Source: Kribbella solani
GTDB lineage: Bacteria > Actinomycetota > Actinomycetes > Propionibacteriales > Kribbellaceae
DNA: 64,000 nt
NCBI RefSeq assembly: GCF_014205295.1
Contig: NZ_JACHNF010000001.1
Coordinates: 868,001 to 932,000, forward strand
Direction: 5' to 3'
In this document: positions 8,685 to 17,170 of the stretch, in pieces
Numbering within the stretch: position 1 is the first letter of the stretch
Layout of the letters: every line of letters starts with the position of its first letter
The notes under the pieces: generated by a model
The model's input: the letters and a program-made list of their open reading frames with translations, nothing else
Told to the model about the DNA's origin: nothing
Database searches by the model: none
Position numbers and translations under genes: made by a program

Positions 8685-11530
8685 AACGAATCGCTGCTTT
8701 CATCCTGCTGCTTCCACTCCTGGTCGTGCTACCGACCCAAACCGCGCAGGCGGTCGTTCAGCGGGTGCAGTTCTTGGCCGGAGGCAACTATTTGGTGGTG
8801 GAGTTCCTCGACGACGATCTGGTGCATTTCGAAATGGGTACCGGGAGCGGGCCTGGTACGGGGTCGCCGTTGTTCACCACCACCCAGATCGCGAAAACCA
8901 ACTATTCCGGACCGACGAGTCTGACTCAGTCGGGTGGCGTACTGACCACGCCCGGTCTCAAGGTCGATGTCAATACGACGACGTTGTGCGCGACGGTGTA
9001 CGACACCACGCGTACGCCGCAGTTGTTGCTCAACACAACGTGTCCGCGCAACCTGAGCCAGGCCTGGAAGGGGCTGAGCTTCACCAAGTCCTCGATGCAG
9101 AACGCGTACGGGCTGGGGGAGCAGTTCTTCATGGGCGGAAGCGCTGACGGCGACTGGGTCGGCCGGCAGCGTACGCCGGGTGGGAACTACGGCAACGCGA
9201 TGGTGTACGACACCGACAACGGGCCGGTCGGCAACACGCAGATTCCGGTGCTGTTCGCGGTCGGCGCGAACAATGCGAACTACGGAATGTTCGTCGACCA
9301 GGTCTACAAGCAGCAATGGGATCTGACCGGCGACCCGTGGACGATGGACACCTGGGGTGATCAGCTCCGCTGGTACGTGATGTCCGGGCCGGATCTTCCG
9401 GATCTGCGCAAGGATTACCTGGAGCTGACCGGCCGGCCGCCGGTACCGCCGAAGAAGGCATTCGGGCTGTGGATGTCGGAGTACGGTTACGACAACTGGA
9501 ACGAAATCGACACCACGCTCGCGAGTCTGCGGTCGAACAAGTTCCCGACCGACGGCGTGATGCTGGATGTCAACTGGTTCGGTGGTGTCACCGCCGGGTC
9601 GGACAGCACCCGGATGGGTACGCTCGAATGGGATCCGGTCAATTTCCCGAATCCAGCGACCAAGCTGGCGTCCTTGCAGAACACCAACGGTGTCGGCGTG
9701 ATGACGATCGAGGAGTCGTACATCGGGAAGAACCTGCCCGAGCACACGTCGATGGCATCGGCCGGGTACCTGATCCGGGCCGGCTGCTCCAGTTGCAGTC
9801 CGGCGTACCTGACCGGGAACGACTGGTGGGGTCGCGGCGGCATGATCGACTGGACGCAGCCGGCCGCGAGTACGTATTGGCACAACACGCAGCGGCAGCC
9901 GCTGGTCGACGCCGGCGTGATGGGGCACTGGCTCGACCTCGGTGAGCCGGAGATGTACGACAGCAACGACTGGACCGCTGGTCTGCTGGCCGGCAAGCAT
10001 GCGCACGCCGATTACCACAACCTGTACAACCTCGAGTGGGCGCGCGGGATCGCCAAGGGGTACGCGGACAATGCTGTCCAGCAGCGGCCGTTCATGCTGG
10101 CGCGATCGGGTGCTGGTGGGATGCAGCGGACCGGTGCGGCGATGTGGTCCGGTGACATCGGCTCGAAGCTGACCGCGCTCGCGTCGCAGCAGAACGTACA
10201 GATGCAGATGTCGATGTCGGGGATCGACTACTTCGGGTCGGACATCGGCGGGTTCCGCCGGGAGATGCTGAACAGCGACCTGAACGAGCTGTACACGCAG
10301 TGGTTCGCGAACTCGGCCTGGTTCGACGTACCGATCCGGCCGCACACCGAGAACCTGTGCAACTGCGCCAAGACCGCGCCGGACTCGATCGGCGACGTCC
10401 CCAGCAACCTGTCGAACCTGCGGCAGCGGTACGAGCTCACGCCGTACTACTACTCGCTGGCGCACAAGGCGTACACGACCGGCGATCCGTTGATGCCGCC
10501 GCTGGTGTACCAGTACCAGAACGATCCGAACGTCCGTGAGATGGGCCACGAGAAGCTGATCGGCAAGGACCTGCTGGTAGGAGTAGTTGCCGGTGCCAAC
10601 CAACGGCAGCGGGACGTGTACCTGCCGGCCGGGACGTGGTTCGACTACTACACCAACACCAAGACGGTCAGCACCGGTCAGACCCTGACGAACGTACCGC
10701 TGTGGCGGAACGGGAAGTTCCAGCTCCCGGCGTACGCCCGGGCCGGCGCGATCATCCCGAAGATGTACGTCGACGACCAGACGATGAACGTGCAGGGCAA
10801 ACGGGCCGACGGGAGTACGCGCAACGAACTGGTCGCGCGGGTCTACGGCAACTCGACCGCCTCGTCGTTCACGCTGGCCGAGGACGACGGCAGCACGGTC
10901 GGGTACCAGTCCGGTAGCAAGCGGACCACCGATCTGACGCAGCAGGTGTCCGGCAGCACGGCGACGGTCGGCATCGCGGCGGCATCCGGTACGTACACCG
11001 GTGCTCCTTCGTCCCGGTCCAATGTGGTGGAGCTGGTCGCCGACACGCAGGCGTCCGCGGTCGCGCTGAACGGGACGGCGCTGACGCAGTACGCGAACAA
11101 GGCAGCCTTCGACGCGGCGACCAGCGGCTGGTACAACGCCGGCGGCAACCTCATCGTGGCGAAGTCGGCGTCGCTGGCGGTCAGTACGGCCAAGACCTTC
11201 ACGTTCACCCTTGGCCAGGCGGTCGTCTCGAAGACCTTCAGCTGCGCGAACGGCACGACCACGTCCGGCCAGTCCGTGTACGTGGTCGGCGGCGCTCCGC
11301 AACTCGGAGCGTGGTCGGTGGCGAGCGCGGTCAAGCTCGCGCCCACGTCGTACCCGACCTGGACCGGAACGATCACCAACCTCCCGCCGAGCACCACCAT
11401 CGAGTGGAAGTGCATCAAACGGCAGGAGGCCAACTACCCAGCCACCGCCGACCAATGGGGTCCCGATCCGAACATCTCGTTCGTGACCCCGGCGACCGGC
11501 AGCGGGGGAACAACGAGCGGAGGCTTCTGA
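8681..11530 (+). CDS. Secreted GH31 enzyme with C-terminal CBM20 starch-binding domain
   Basis: A 949-residue protein with a signal peptide (IAAFILLLPLLVVLPTQTAQA). GH31 catalytic signatures are GHWLDLGEPEMYD (nucleophile Asp near 419) and AMWSGDIGS (acid/base Asp near 492). The C-terminal 100 residues contain SVYVVGGAPQLGAW, SYPTWTGTITNLPP and IEWKCIKR, typical of the CBM20 starch-binding fold. It is translationally coupled to the first GH31 gene through ATGA. Starch or maltodextrin is therefore the likely polymer, and the pair may remodel it into a branched or cyclic alpha-glucan that the divergent ABC system imports. That pairing resembles the known two-GH31 cycloalternan-forming system; this is inference from domain layout. 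A strong hairpin follows 5 bases after the stop. Confidence 0.92.
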   Translation: MKRIAAFILLLPLLVVLPTQTAQAVVQRVQFLAGGNYLVVEFLDDDLVHFEMGTGSGPGTGSPLFTTTQIAKTNYSGPTSLTQSGGVLTTPGLKVDVNTTTLCATVYDTTRTPQLLLNTTCPRNLSQAWKGLSFTKSSMQNAYGLGEQFFMGGSADGDWVGRQRTPGGNYGNAMVYDTDNGPVGNTQIPVLFAVGANNANYGMFVDQVYKQQWDLTGDPWTMDTWGDQLRWYVMSGPDLPDLRKDYLELTGRPPVPPKKAFGLWMSEYGYDNWNEIDTTLASLRSNKFPTDGVMLDVNWFGGVTAGSDSTRMGTLEWDPVNFPNPATKLASLQNTNGVGVMTIEESYIGKNLPEHTSMASAGYLIRAGCSSCSPAYLTGNDWWGRGGMIDWTQPAASTYWHNTQRQPLVDAGVMGHWLDLGEPEMYDSNDWTAGLLAGKHAHADYHNLYNLEWARGIAKGYADNAVQQRPFMLARSGAGGMQRTGAAMWSGDIGSKLTALASQQNVQMQMSMSGIDYFGSDIGGFRREMLNSDLNELYTQWFANSAWFDVPIRPHTENLCNCAKTAPDSIGDVPSNLSNLRQRYELTPYYYSLAHKAYTTGDPLMPPLVYQYQNDPNVREMGHEKLIGKDLLVGVVAGANQRQRDVYLPAGTWFDYYTNTKTVSTGQTLTNVPLWRNGKFQLPAYARAGAIIPKMYVDDQTMNVQGKRADGSTRNELVARVYGNSTASSFTLAEDDGSTVGYQSGSKRTTDLTQQVSGSTATVGIAAASGTYTGAPSSRSNVVELVADTQASAVALNGTALTQYANKAAFDAATSGWYNAGGNLIVAKSASLAVSTAKTFTFTLGQAVVSKTFSCANGTTTSGQSVYVVGGAPQLGAWSVASAVKLAPTSYPTWTGTITNLPPSTTIEWKCIKRQEANYPATADQWGPDPNISFVTPATGSGGTTSGGF

Positions 11531-11534
11531 TCCA

Positions 11535-11574
11535 CCCCGGCGAAGCGGCTCCCCGGTGAGCCGCTTCGCCGGGG
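11535..11574 (+). terminator. Strong hairpin terminator after the GH31 pair
   Basis: CCCCGGCGAAGCGGCT (11535-11550) and AGCCGCTTCGCCGGGG (11559-11574) pair perfectly over 16 bp with an 8-base loop, starting 5 bases past the GH31 stop. There is no U-tract, as is usual for high-GC actinomycete terminators. Confidence 0.88.
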
Positions 11575-11620
11575 CACTCGTTGGTTACCAGGGCGGGGGC
11601 GCTGGTTGGTTCGGGTTGGT

Positions 11621-11894
11621 TCAGAGCAGGCCGGATTGCCAGGCCCAGACTGCTAGTTCGGTGCGGTTTCGGGCGCCGAGTTTGGTTTGGATGCCGGCGA
11701 TGTGGCCCTTGACGGTGCTCAGTGAGATGAACAGGTCGGCGGCGATCTCGTGGTTGGTACGGCCGCGGCCGACCGCCTGAACCACCTCCACCTCCCGATC
11801 GGACAACGGCTTCCGGGCGCGCCGGGCCGTGGTCGCATCCGGCGTCAGCCGGCGCAGCAGCCGGACCAGCGTCTTTCAGGATGAACGCGACCGC
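11621..11894 (-). pseudogene. Remnant of a LuxR/NarL-type response regulator
   Basis: On the minus strand, 11621-11806 reads a complete LuxR HTH (SDREVEVVQAVGRGRTNHEIA, then STVKGHIAGIQTKL). The same frame extends back through KTLVRLLRRLTPDATTARRARKP to a TGA at about 11877. Across that stop, in another frame, 11871-11894 reads AVAFILKD, the typical end of a receiver domain (GAxGFLLKD). The linker of roughly 25 residues between receiver and HTH is missing, so an internal deletion with a frameshift is the simplest reading. Nothing convincing of the rest of the receiver remains. A solo HTH protein started at a TTG (11806) cannot be excluded. Confidence 0.6.
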
Positions 11895-12098
11895 CCCATG
11901 GCACCACCGGCTGCGATCACGATGGCTTGAAGCCGAGGCAGGGTGGCGATGGCAGACCCGACCAGGACAGCCAGCGCAAGCGCCATCGCCGGCCCCGGTT
12001 CAGTCGGTAGCTCTTCTCGCCAGTTGCATGTGGCCAGAGTACGGAACCGGCCGCGCGCACAGTACCGGCCGAAAGTACGGCGTCGAGGGTACTTTCGG
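11895..12098. other. Gap without an intact gene
   Basis: No credible complete gene. On the minus strand a short hydrophobic frame (AMALALAVLVGSAIATLPRL, then IVIAAGG) looks like one or two leftover membrane helices of a decayed gene, ending at the same TGA that interrupts the response-regulator remnant. Confidence 0.4.
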
Positions 12099-12854
12099 CT
12101 AGCAGCGCTGGTCGTGGCGGCGGATGGCGCGACCCATTCCCAGACGCCACAGCACGGCCGCCCGGGAGTTGGTTCGGGAGGTGGCTTCCTGCTGCATGGC
12201 AGCGAGGAAGTGGGTGGCGAAACCTGTCCGCGGAGCTCGTGCGTGGACCTCGGTGAGAGTGGATGTGGCGAGCTCGGAGCGTCGGGTGCCGGCTACATCC
12301 AGGTGCGTGCCGGCGTGCAGGAGGTGGGCTTCGGCGCCCCAGGAGACGGGTACGGTGACGTTGAAATGCGCCGCGATCGCGTCGGCCACGGTGTCGGCGA
12401 AGGGTCCGGACGCGCCTGCATCACGAACTATCTGACGTGCGACGGCCGCCCCGTGGACCGCGAAACAGGATGCGTCGGGGCCTGGGTGGTTGACCAAGGC
12501 AACGTCGTGGAGGAGTGCGGCGACGTACAGGCGTTCGTTGTCGTACGCGAGGTGGTCGAGGTCGCCGAGCATGCCGGCCCAGATCCACGAGCGCAGGGAA
12601 TGCTGCAGCAACGGCTCCGGCAGAAGCGCCTGCGCGTACGCGCTCACGTGCCGCGCGATCGGAGTATCCGGAAGGAGCCGGTCCGGGGCGAGTGTCAGGT
12701 CCGGTGAGCGTCCGCGCCACGCTCGGCCGCCCGCGCCCGAGCGGAGGCTCTTGAGTTCGTGGACGATCGCCTGGACGATGAAGCGCACCTGGTCCACCGG
12801 GCCCAGCGCACCCCCGGTCCGCGCAACCCACGCCGACGACCCGATCTCAACCAC
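12099..12854 (-). CDS. HD-domain protein, possible metal-dependent hydrolase
   Basis: A protein of about 251 residues with HD-superfamily signatures: HSLRSWIWAGML supplies the first metal His, and YVAALLHDVALVNH the His-Asp pair; a further VHGAAVARQI and AAHFNV follow. The spacing resembles the small HD hydrolases annotated as cyanamide-hydratase-like, but no substrate can be deduced. The GTG at 12854 is preferred because GGAGGG lies just upstream; an open extension to 12899 has no good ribosome site. It is monocistronic, flanked by decayed genes on one side and repeat DNA on the other. Two related palindromic sequences lie 77-165 bases upstream and could be operator sites or dispersed repeats. 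Confidence 0.72.
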   Translation of the reverse strand: MVEIGSSAWVARTGGALGPVDQVRFIVQAIVHELKSLRSGAGGRAWRGRSPDLTLAPDRLLPDTPIARHVSAYAQALLPEPLLQHSLRSWIWAGMLGDLDHLAYDNERLYVAALLHDVALVNHPGPDASCFAVHGAAVARQIVRDAGASGPFADTVADAIAAHFNVTVPVSWGAEAHLLHAGTHLDVAGTRRSELATSTLTEVHARAPRTGFATHFLAAMQQEATSRTNSRAAVLWRLGMGRAIRRHDQRC

Positions 12855-12930
12855 GTCACCCTCCGAAACAACTCTTGCAACAATTACAAGAACCACCAAA
12901 TCCTACCGCCCCCACTTTCACCCCCTGCCC

Positions 12931-13018
12931 CATTTGAGGCGTTAACGTCCCGCAGTACCCGTTCACCGGGCGCATGCGGGGGGTGAAGGGTGCATTTGAG
13001 AGGTGAACGTCTGAAATG
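12931..13018. repeat. Two copies of a CATTTGAG-n3-TnAACGTC palindromic element
   Basis: Copies at 12931-12949 and 12993-13011 match at 16 of 19 positions, 62 bp apart. The second continues into CTGAAATG, giving a 26-bp imperfect dyad at 12993-13018 (10 of 13 pairs). Related sequence occurs near the IS30 element (59739-59758, with a GTGGTTAACC core again at 61097-61106). Either a dispersed intergenic repeat or a regulator site. Confidence 0.55.
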
Positions 13019-13021
13019 GCG

Positions 13022-13110
13022 GGCAGGCAGCAGGCAGCAGGCAGCAGGCAGGCGGCAGGCGGGCAGGCGGGCGGGCCGCGGGCGGGCGGGCCGCGGGCGG
13101 GAGGGAGGGG
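13022..13110. repeat. GGCAGCA / GGCGGGC low-complexity tandem tract
   Basis: About 90 bases of G/C/A only: three to four GGCAGCA-type units grade into GGCGGGCC units and GGCCGCGGGCG repeats. Likely slippage-prone; no coding function. Confidence 0.8.
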
Positions 13111-13146
13111 GTGTGGGGTTGGGTTGGGGTGCGGGGTGGGGTGAGG

Positions 13147-13188
13147 CGCCGCGGCCGGGGCTGCTGAGAGGGAGTCCCGGCCGCGGCG
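13147..13188 (-). terminator. Hairpin terminator of the NRPS operon
   Basis: CGCCGCGGCCGGG (13147-13159) pairs perfectly with CCCGGCCGCGGCG (13176-13188) across a 16-base loop. It begins 11 bases past the stop of the last gene of the leftward operon. No U-tract. Confidence 0.8.
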
Positions 13189-13198
13189 GATTATGGGG

Positions 13199-13519
13199 TC
13201 AGCCGACGGGGGTCAGGTGGCCGGTGCCGGTGAGGGTGGTGAGGTCTATGTCGGCTATGCAGCGGACGGGCTGGAAGTTGAGGGTCAGGGTGCCCTCGAC
13301 GTGGACGTTGCCGGTCGCGGTGGTGAAGTCGGCGGTGCCGAGGTCGGTGGCGTCGTCGATGCGGACGCCGAGGTCGGTACCACCGCGGGTACCGGTGAAC
13401 TTGAGGAACACGTACTTGAGCTCGGTCAGCCGATGGTGGAACTCCTCCACCGACGGCGCGGGTCCGCCGACGGCGATGTCCTGTCCTTCGGCGCTGAGAC
13501 GTTCGACGAGACGGTCCAT
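13199..13519 (-). CDS. Small protein of unknown function at the end of the NRPS operon
   Basis: 106 residues, no family recognised. The start is firm: ATG with AGGAGGG 8 bases upstream and only 12 bases after the MbtH stop, so it is almost certainly cotranslated with the NRPS genes. The N-terminal half is charged and helical (VERLSAEGQDI, SVEEFHHRLTELKYVFLKF). The C-terminal half is rich in Thr, Gly and alternating hydrophobics (TATGNVHVEGTLTLNF, IADIDLTTLTGTGHL), suggesting a small beta barrel or sandwich. There is one Cys, no signal peptide and no membrane segment. A dedicated accessory or tailoring protein of the pathway is possible; no enzymatic motif is visible. Confidence 0.8.
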   Translation of the reverse strand: MDRLVERLSAEGQDIAVGGPAPSVEEFHHRLTELKYVFLKFTGTRGGTDLGVRIDDATDLGTADFTTATGNVHVEGTLTLNFQPVRCIADIDLTTLTGTGHLTPVG

Positions 13520-13531
13520 GAAAGTGCCCTC

Positions 13532-13738
13532 CTAGGCTGTTTGGGTGCCGTCCATCTGGACGCGAAGGCTGCGCGGGCGCATGTCCGTCCAGACCTCGTT
13601 CACGTAGGCCAGGCAGTCGTCCTTCGACCCGCTCACCCCGGTTTCCTTCCAGCCGGCGGGTACGGTCAGGTAGTCCGGCCAGAGCGAGTACTGCTCTTCG
13701 TCGTTGACGAGAACCTTCTTCACCTCGGTGTCATCCAT
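13532..13738 (-). CDS. MbtH-like NRPS accessory protein
   Basis: 68 residues carrying the family signature: [19 protein letters not shown] near residues 11-29, then a conserved Cys-Leu and WTDMRPRSL with the diagnostic tryptophans. MbtH proteins bind adenylation domains and are needed for their folding or activity. The ATG at 13738 has GGAG 9 bases upstream; a longer frame to 13768 has no ribosome site. It lies 34 bases downstream of the LeuD-like gene, inside the operon, and so should serve the five A domains of the two NRPS proteins. Confidence 0.96.
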   Translation of the reverse strand: MDDTEVKKVLVNDEEQYSLWPDYLTVPAGWKETGVSGSKDDCLAYVNEVWTDMRPRSLRVQMDGTQTA

Positions 13739-13771
13739 TGCGTCTGCTCCATTTGTCGGGTTGCACAAAAA

Positions 13772-14383
13772 TCAGGAAAACAGCCACGGCGCTTCAATCC
13801 GGCGGCGTTCCTCGTACGCGAGCACGTCGCCGCGATGTGACAACGACCAGTCGACGTTGTCGAGTCCGGCCAGCAACGACCGCTTCTTGAACGCATCGAT
13901 GCCGAAGGCAAACGTATTGCCGGCACCGTCCGAAACCGTTTGTGCCGGCAGATCCACGAACCACCGCGCGCCGGGAACATCGAGCGACTTGACCAGTACG
14001 TCGATCTCCGCCACGTCCAGCGTGATCGGCAGGATCCCGCTGTTGAAGCAGTTGTTGTGAAAGATGTCGGCGAACCCGGGCGCGACGATGCACCGGAACC
14101 CGTACTCGTTCAACGCCCAAGGCGCGTGTTCCCGCGACGACCCGCAACCGAAGTTGTCGCCACCGACCAGAATGCTGGCGCCTTCATAACGCGTCTGGTT
14201 CAGTACGAACGCGGGGTCGGGAGTCACCCCGTCCGCGAGGTACCGCCAGTTGCCGAACAGCCCGACCGCGAAACCGGTCCGCCGGATCGACTTCAGGTAC
14301 CGCGCCGGGATGATGTCGTCGGTGTTGACGTTCGCCCGCGGCAACGGCGCGACCAGGCCTTCGTGGGTGCTGAACTCCTTCAT
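13772..14383 (-). CDS. LeuD-like isomerase small subunit (isopropylmalate dehydratase family)
   Basis: 203 residues with the swivel-domain signatures ANVNTDDIIPARYL, GGDNFGCGSSREHAPWAL and FADIFHNNCFNSGILP. It forms the small subunit of a dehydratase that isomerises a 2-substituted malate, as LeuD does in leucine synthesis. Its ATG overlaps the stop of the LeuC-like gene (GTGATGA). Within the NRPS operon, and with synthase, dehydrogenase and aminotransferase alongside, it should act on the isomerisation step of a dedicated 2-oxoacid elongation pathway. A misplaced housekeeping leuD is the alternative, made unlikely by the embedded aminotransferase and NRPS genes. Confidence 0.92.
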   Translation of the reverse strand: MKEFSTHEGLVAPLPRANVNTDDIIPARYLKSIRRTGFAVGLFGNWRYLADGVTPDPAFVLNQTRYEGASILVGGDNFGCGSSREHAPWALNEYGFRCIVAPGFADIFHNNCFNSGILPITLDVAEIDVLVKSLDVPGARWFVDLPAQTVSDGAGNTFAFGIDAFKKRSLLAGLDNVDWSLSHRGDVLAYEERRRIEAPWLFS

Positions 14384-15819
14384 CACCGGATCTCCTTCCA
14401 CCACAGCTGGCGGGCGTCGGCGAAGTGCCCGGCGACCGCGGTCGCCGCCGCGGTCGCCGGGCTGACCAGATGGGTCCGGCCGCCGCGGCCCTGGCGGCCT
14501 TCGAAGTTCCGGTTGCTGGTCGACGCGCAGCGTTCGCCGGCGGACAGCCGGTCGCCGTTCATCGCGATACACATGCTGCAGCCGGCCGCCCGCCACTCGA
14601 AGCCGGCGTCGCGGAAGATGTCGGCCAGCCCTTCGGCCTCGGCCTGCCGGCGGACGTTCATCGACCCCGGTACGACGATCGCGCGCAGCCCGTCCGCGAC
14701 CCGCTGTCCCTTGACCTGCCCGGCGGCGGTCCGCAGGTCCTCGAGCCGCGAGTTCGTGCACGACCCGATGAACACCGTGTCCACACCGATGTCCTGAATC
14801 CGCTGCCCGGCCTGGAGCCCCATGTACTCGAGCGCCTGCCGCACCCCGGCGCGTACCTCCGGATCGCTCTCCGTCTCCGGGTCGGGTACGGTCCCGGTCA
14901 CGCCCGTGACCATGCCCGGGTTGGTGCCCCAGGTGACCTGCGGCGCCAGGTCCGCCAGGTCCAGTTGGTGTACGACGTCGTACGCCGCCCCGGGGTCGGC
15001 GGCCAGCTCCCGCCACTGCGCCGCGGCCTGCTCGAACAGTTCGCCCGCGGGCGCGAACCTGCGGCCGCGGACGTACTCGATGGTGCGCTCGTCCGGTGCG
15101 ACCATGCCGGCCCGGGCGCCGGCCTCGATCGCCATGTTGCACAGCGTCATCCGGCCCTCGATCGACAGCCCCCGTACGGCCGACCCGGTGAACTCGATGA
15201 CGTGGTTCGTCCCCGCGTCCGTGCCGAGCCGGCCGATCAATGCCAGCGCGATGTCCTTGGCGGACACCCCGTCGGCAAGCCGTCCCTCGATCGAGATGTT
15301 CATCGTCCGCGGCTTGTGCTGCAGCAGGCACTGGGTGGCGAGCACGTGCTCGACCTCGCTGGTCCCGATGCCGATCGCGAAGATCCCCAGCGCGCCGTGC
15401 GTGGACGTGTGCGAGTCGCCACAGACCAGCGTTGTCCCCGGCAACGAAAGCCCGAGCTCGGGACCGATCACATGGACGATGCCCTGGTCGTCGTGGTCCA
15501 TGTCCAGCAAGGTGACGCCGAAGTCGCGCGCGTTCTCCGCCATCGTCTCGATGCAGAGCACGCTCGGCTGGTCGACGACGTCCATCAACCGGCGCCCGGG
15601 CAGCGTCGGTACGTTGTGGTCGACGACGGCGACCACGGTTTCCGGCCGGTGCACCGGCAGTTCGCGGACCCGGAGCCCGGCGAAGGCCTGTGGCGAGGTG
15701 GCCTCGTGGGTGAGGTGCCGGTCGATGTACAGCATCGGGATCTCGCCGGGTACGTCCCGGACCAGATGGGTGTCCCAGATCTTGTCGAACATCGTCCGCG
15801 GCCGGTCACTGGACTTCAT
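14383..15819 (-). CDS. LeuC-like aconitase-family isomerase large subunit
   Basis: 478 residues of the isopropylmalate dehydratase large-subunit type. The N-terminal [14 protein letters not shown] and [17 protein letters not shown] are typical, and the three [4Fe-4S] ligands are present: Cys in [14 protein letters not shown] and both in [10 protein letters not shown]. The iron-sulfur cluster site is therefore intact. AGGAGGG precedes the ATG at 15819, which overlaps the upstream synthase stop by 14 bases. It should pair with the LeuD-like subunit and isomerise the 2-substituted malate made by the synthase. The substrate side chain is not evident by eye. Confidence 0.93.
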   Translation of the reverse strand: MKSSDRPRTMFDKIWDTHLVRDVPGEIPMLYIDRHLTHEATSPQAFAGLRVRELPVHRPETVVAVVDHNVPTLPGRRLMDVVDQPSVLCIETMAENARDFGVTLLDMDHDDQGIVHVIGPELGLSLPGTTLVCGDSHTSTHGALGIFAIGIGTSEVEHVLATQCLLQHKPRTMNISIEGRLADGVSAKDIALALIGRLGTDAGTNHVIEFTGSAVRGLSIEGRMTLCNMAIEAGARAGMVAPDERTIEYVRGRRFAPAGELFEQAAAQWRELAADPGAAYDVVHQLDLADLAPQVTWGTNPGMVTGVTGTVPDPETESDPEVRAGVRQALEYMGLQAGQRIQDIGVDTVFIGSCTNSRLEDLRTAAGQVKGQRVADGLRAIVVPGSMNVRRQAEAEGLADIFRDAGFEWRAAGCSMCIAMNGDRLSAGERCASTSNRNFEGRQGRGGRTHLVSPATAAATAVAGHFADARQLWWKEIR

Positions 15820-17170
15820 GAATCGTCCCTCCTTCGTGATAGCAGCCTTCGCGGTAGCAGGCTTCCAGGTCGGCCGGGGTCAGCTCCCGGCCGAGTTCGT
15901 TGGCGCGGGCAAGGACCCGCTCGATCAGCGCCGGCGTCAGCTCGCGCGGATCGCGGCCGCTGTTCAGGTACGCGAGCTTGACCGTGCTGTGTCCGCTCCA
16001 CGGACTGACACCGACCGACTGGACGCCGCCGATCGTGGCGGGATCGACGGCCGAGTACACCGTGCGGGCCATCTCCCGAAGCTTCGTCTCGAGGACGAAG
16101 TCCTGGTCCGCGCGGGCGTTGTCGGCCAGGCCGTGCGCCTTGAGGATCGCGTCGGCGTGGATTCCGGACGAGGTGTGGCTGTACCGGCGGCCGAGTACGC
16201 CGTGCTCGGGTGTGGGTACGCCGACCATGTCCTGGTAGAAGGAGATCAGTTCGAGCAGCCGGTCCAGCTTCCACGGCACCGGCAGGCCGGCTTCTTGCTG
16301 GATCGCCGCCAGGTTGAGCACTACCTCTTCGAGCGCGGCGTTGCCGGAGCGCTCGCCGACGCCGCGGGACACCACGTGGACGCGGTCGATCCCGGCGGAG
16401 ATCGCGGCCATCGCGTTCGCCAGTGCGTTGCCGGTGTCACGATGCCCGTGCCAGTCCAGTCGCACTTCCGGCCTGCCCATGTCCTCCAGTTCCTGCCGGA
16501 CGAACGACACCAGCCGGTACGTGCCGAGCGGCCGGATGACGCCGATCGTGTCCGCGAGCGCGATGCAGTACGCCCCGGCGGCCACCTGCGCGTTCAGGAT
16601 CGCCCGTACTTCCTCGGGGCAGGTCTGGGTGGTGTGTTCGGTGCCGGCAATTACCGGGATACCCAGATCGGTCGTACGGCGGATGTACGTACCGAGCTTG
16701 TCCAGTACGAAAGCGATGCCCCAGCCCTGCGCGAGCCGCCGCGACGGCGCGGTGCCCATGAACACCAGGGACTCCAGTGCCGGGTGGATCTGCCGGCATT
16801 GGGCGGTCCACTTCAGCGAGTCGTCCGTGCACAGTGACAGCACCGTCGGCACGATCGACGGGACCTCGTCGCGCATCCGGGCCAGCAGTTCCTTCATCGC
16901 GGAGTCGAGCGAGTCCGCGTTGCCCGGGTAGATGCCGACCGTCGCCTGCCGGATGCCGAAGTCGTCCAGCAGATGCAGGTAGCGCACCATCAGATCGGTC
17001 GACGGGTACCGGGGGACGCCCTGCAGGCCGTCGCGCAGGCACTCGGACAGCAGCACCGTCCGGGCGGCCGCCTCGGGTGGCGGTTCGGCGGGGATCGCGG
17101 CCGGCATCGGGGCGATCGGGTTCTCGTCGCTGTTCCAGTTGAAGTTCGTGGGTACGTCAGTGCAGTTCAT
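15806..17170 (-). CDS. Isopropylmalate/homocitrate-synthase-like enzyme (2-oxoacid + acetyl-CoA condensation)
   Basis: About 454 residues of the DRE-TIM metallolyase superfamily. [13 protein letters not shown] near residue 50 carries the catalytic Arg-Asp, and [19 protein letters not shown] carries the metal-binding His-x-His. The protein stops near 454 residues and lacks the roughly 130-residue regulatory domain that makes LeuA sensitive to leucine, so it should escape leucine feedback. Expected reaction: addition of an acetyl-CoA unit to a 2-oxoacid to give a 2-substituted malate. The [10 protein letters not shown] wording is closer to HMG-CoA-lyase-like members than to classical LeuA, so it is a diverged synthase. 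Start chosen at the ATG at 17170, preceded by GTGAGG; the GTG at 17182 is an alternative. Confidence 0.9.
   Translation of the reverse strand: MNCTDVPTNFNWNSDENPIAPMPAAIPAEPPPEAAARTVLLSECLRDGLQGVPRYPSTDLMVRYLHLLDDFGIRQATVGIYPGNADSLDSAMKELLARMRDEVPSIVPTVLSLCTDDSLKWTAQCRQIHPALESLVFMGTAPSRRLAQGWGIAFVLDKLGTYIRRTTDLGIPVIAGTEHTTQTCPEEVRAILNAQVAAGAYCIALADTIGVIRPLGTYRLVSFVRQELEDMGRPEVRLDWHGHRDTGNALANAMAAISAGIDRVHVVSRGVGERSGNAALEEVVLNLAAIQQEAGLPVPWKLDRLLELISFYQDMVGVPTPEHGVLGRRYSHTSSGIHADAILKAHGLADNARADQDFVLETKLREMARTVYSAVDPATIGGVQSVGVSPWSGHSTVKLAYLNSGRDPRELTPALIERVLARANELGRELTPADLEACYREGCYHEGGTIHEVQ

Larger units (their letters stand above)
12855..13146. other. Intergenic region with palindromic repeats and a GC-only tandem tract
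   Basis: No gene seen. It holds two related elements (CATTTGAGGCGTTAACGTC at 12931-12949 and CATTTGAGAGGTGAACGTC at 12993-13011) and a low-complexity tract at 13022-13110. Confidence 0.75.

Noticed and set aside
13022-13110. CRISPR-like array
   Set aside because: Repeats are 7-11 bases without spacers; simple low-complexity DNA. No CRISPR array, rRNA or tRNA gene was seen anywhere in the window.
13772-15331. An extended LeuD-like frame reaching back into the LeuC-like gene
   Set aside because: Only the last 203 residues are LeuD-like; the upstream part is Arg-rich and lies in another frame of leuC. The ATG at 14383 is the start.
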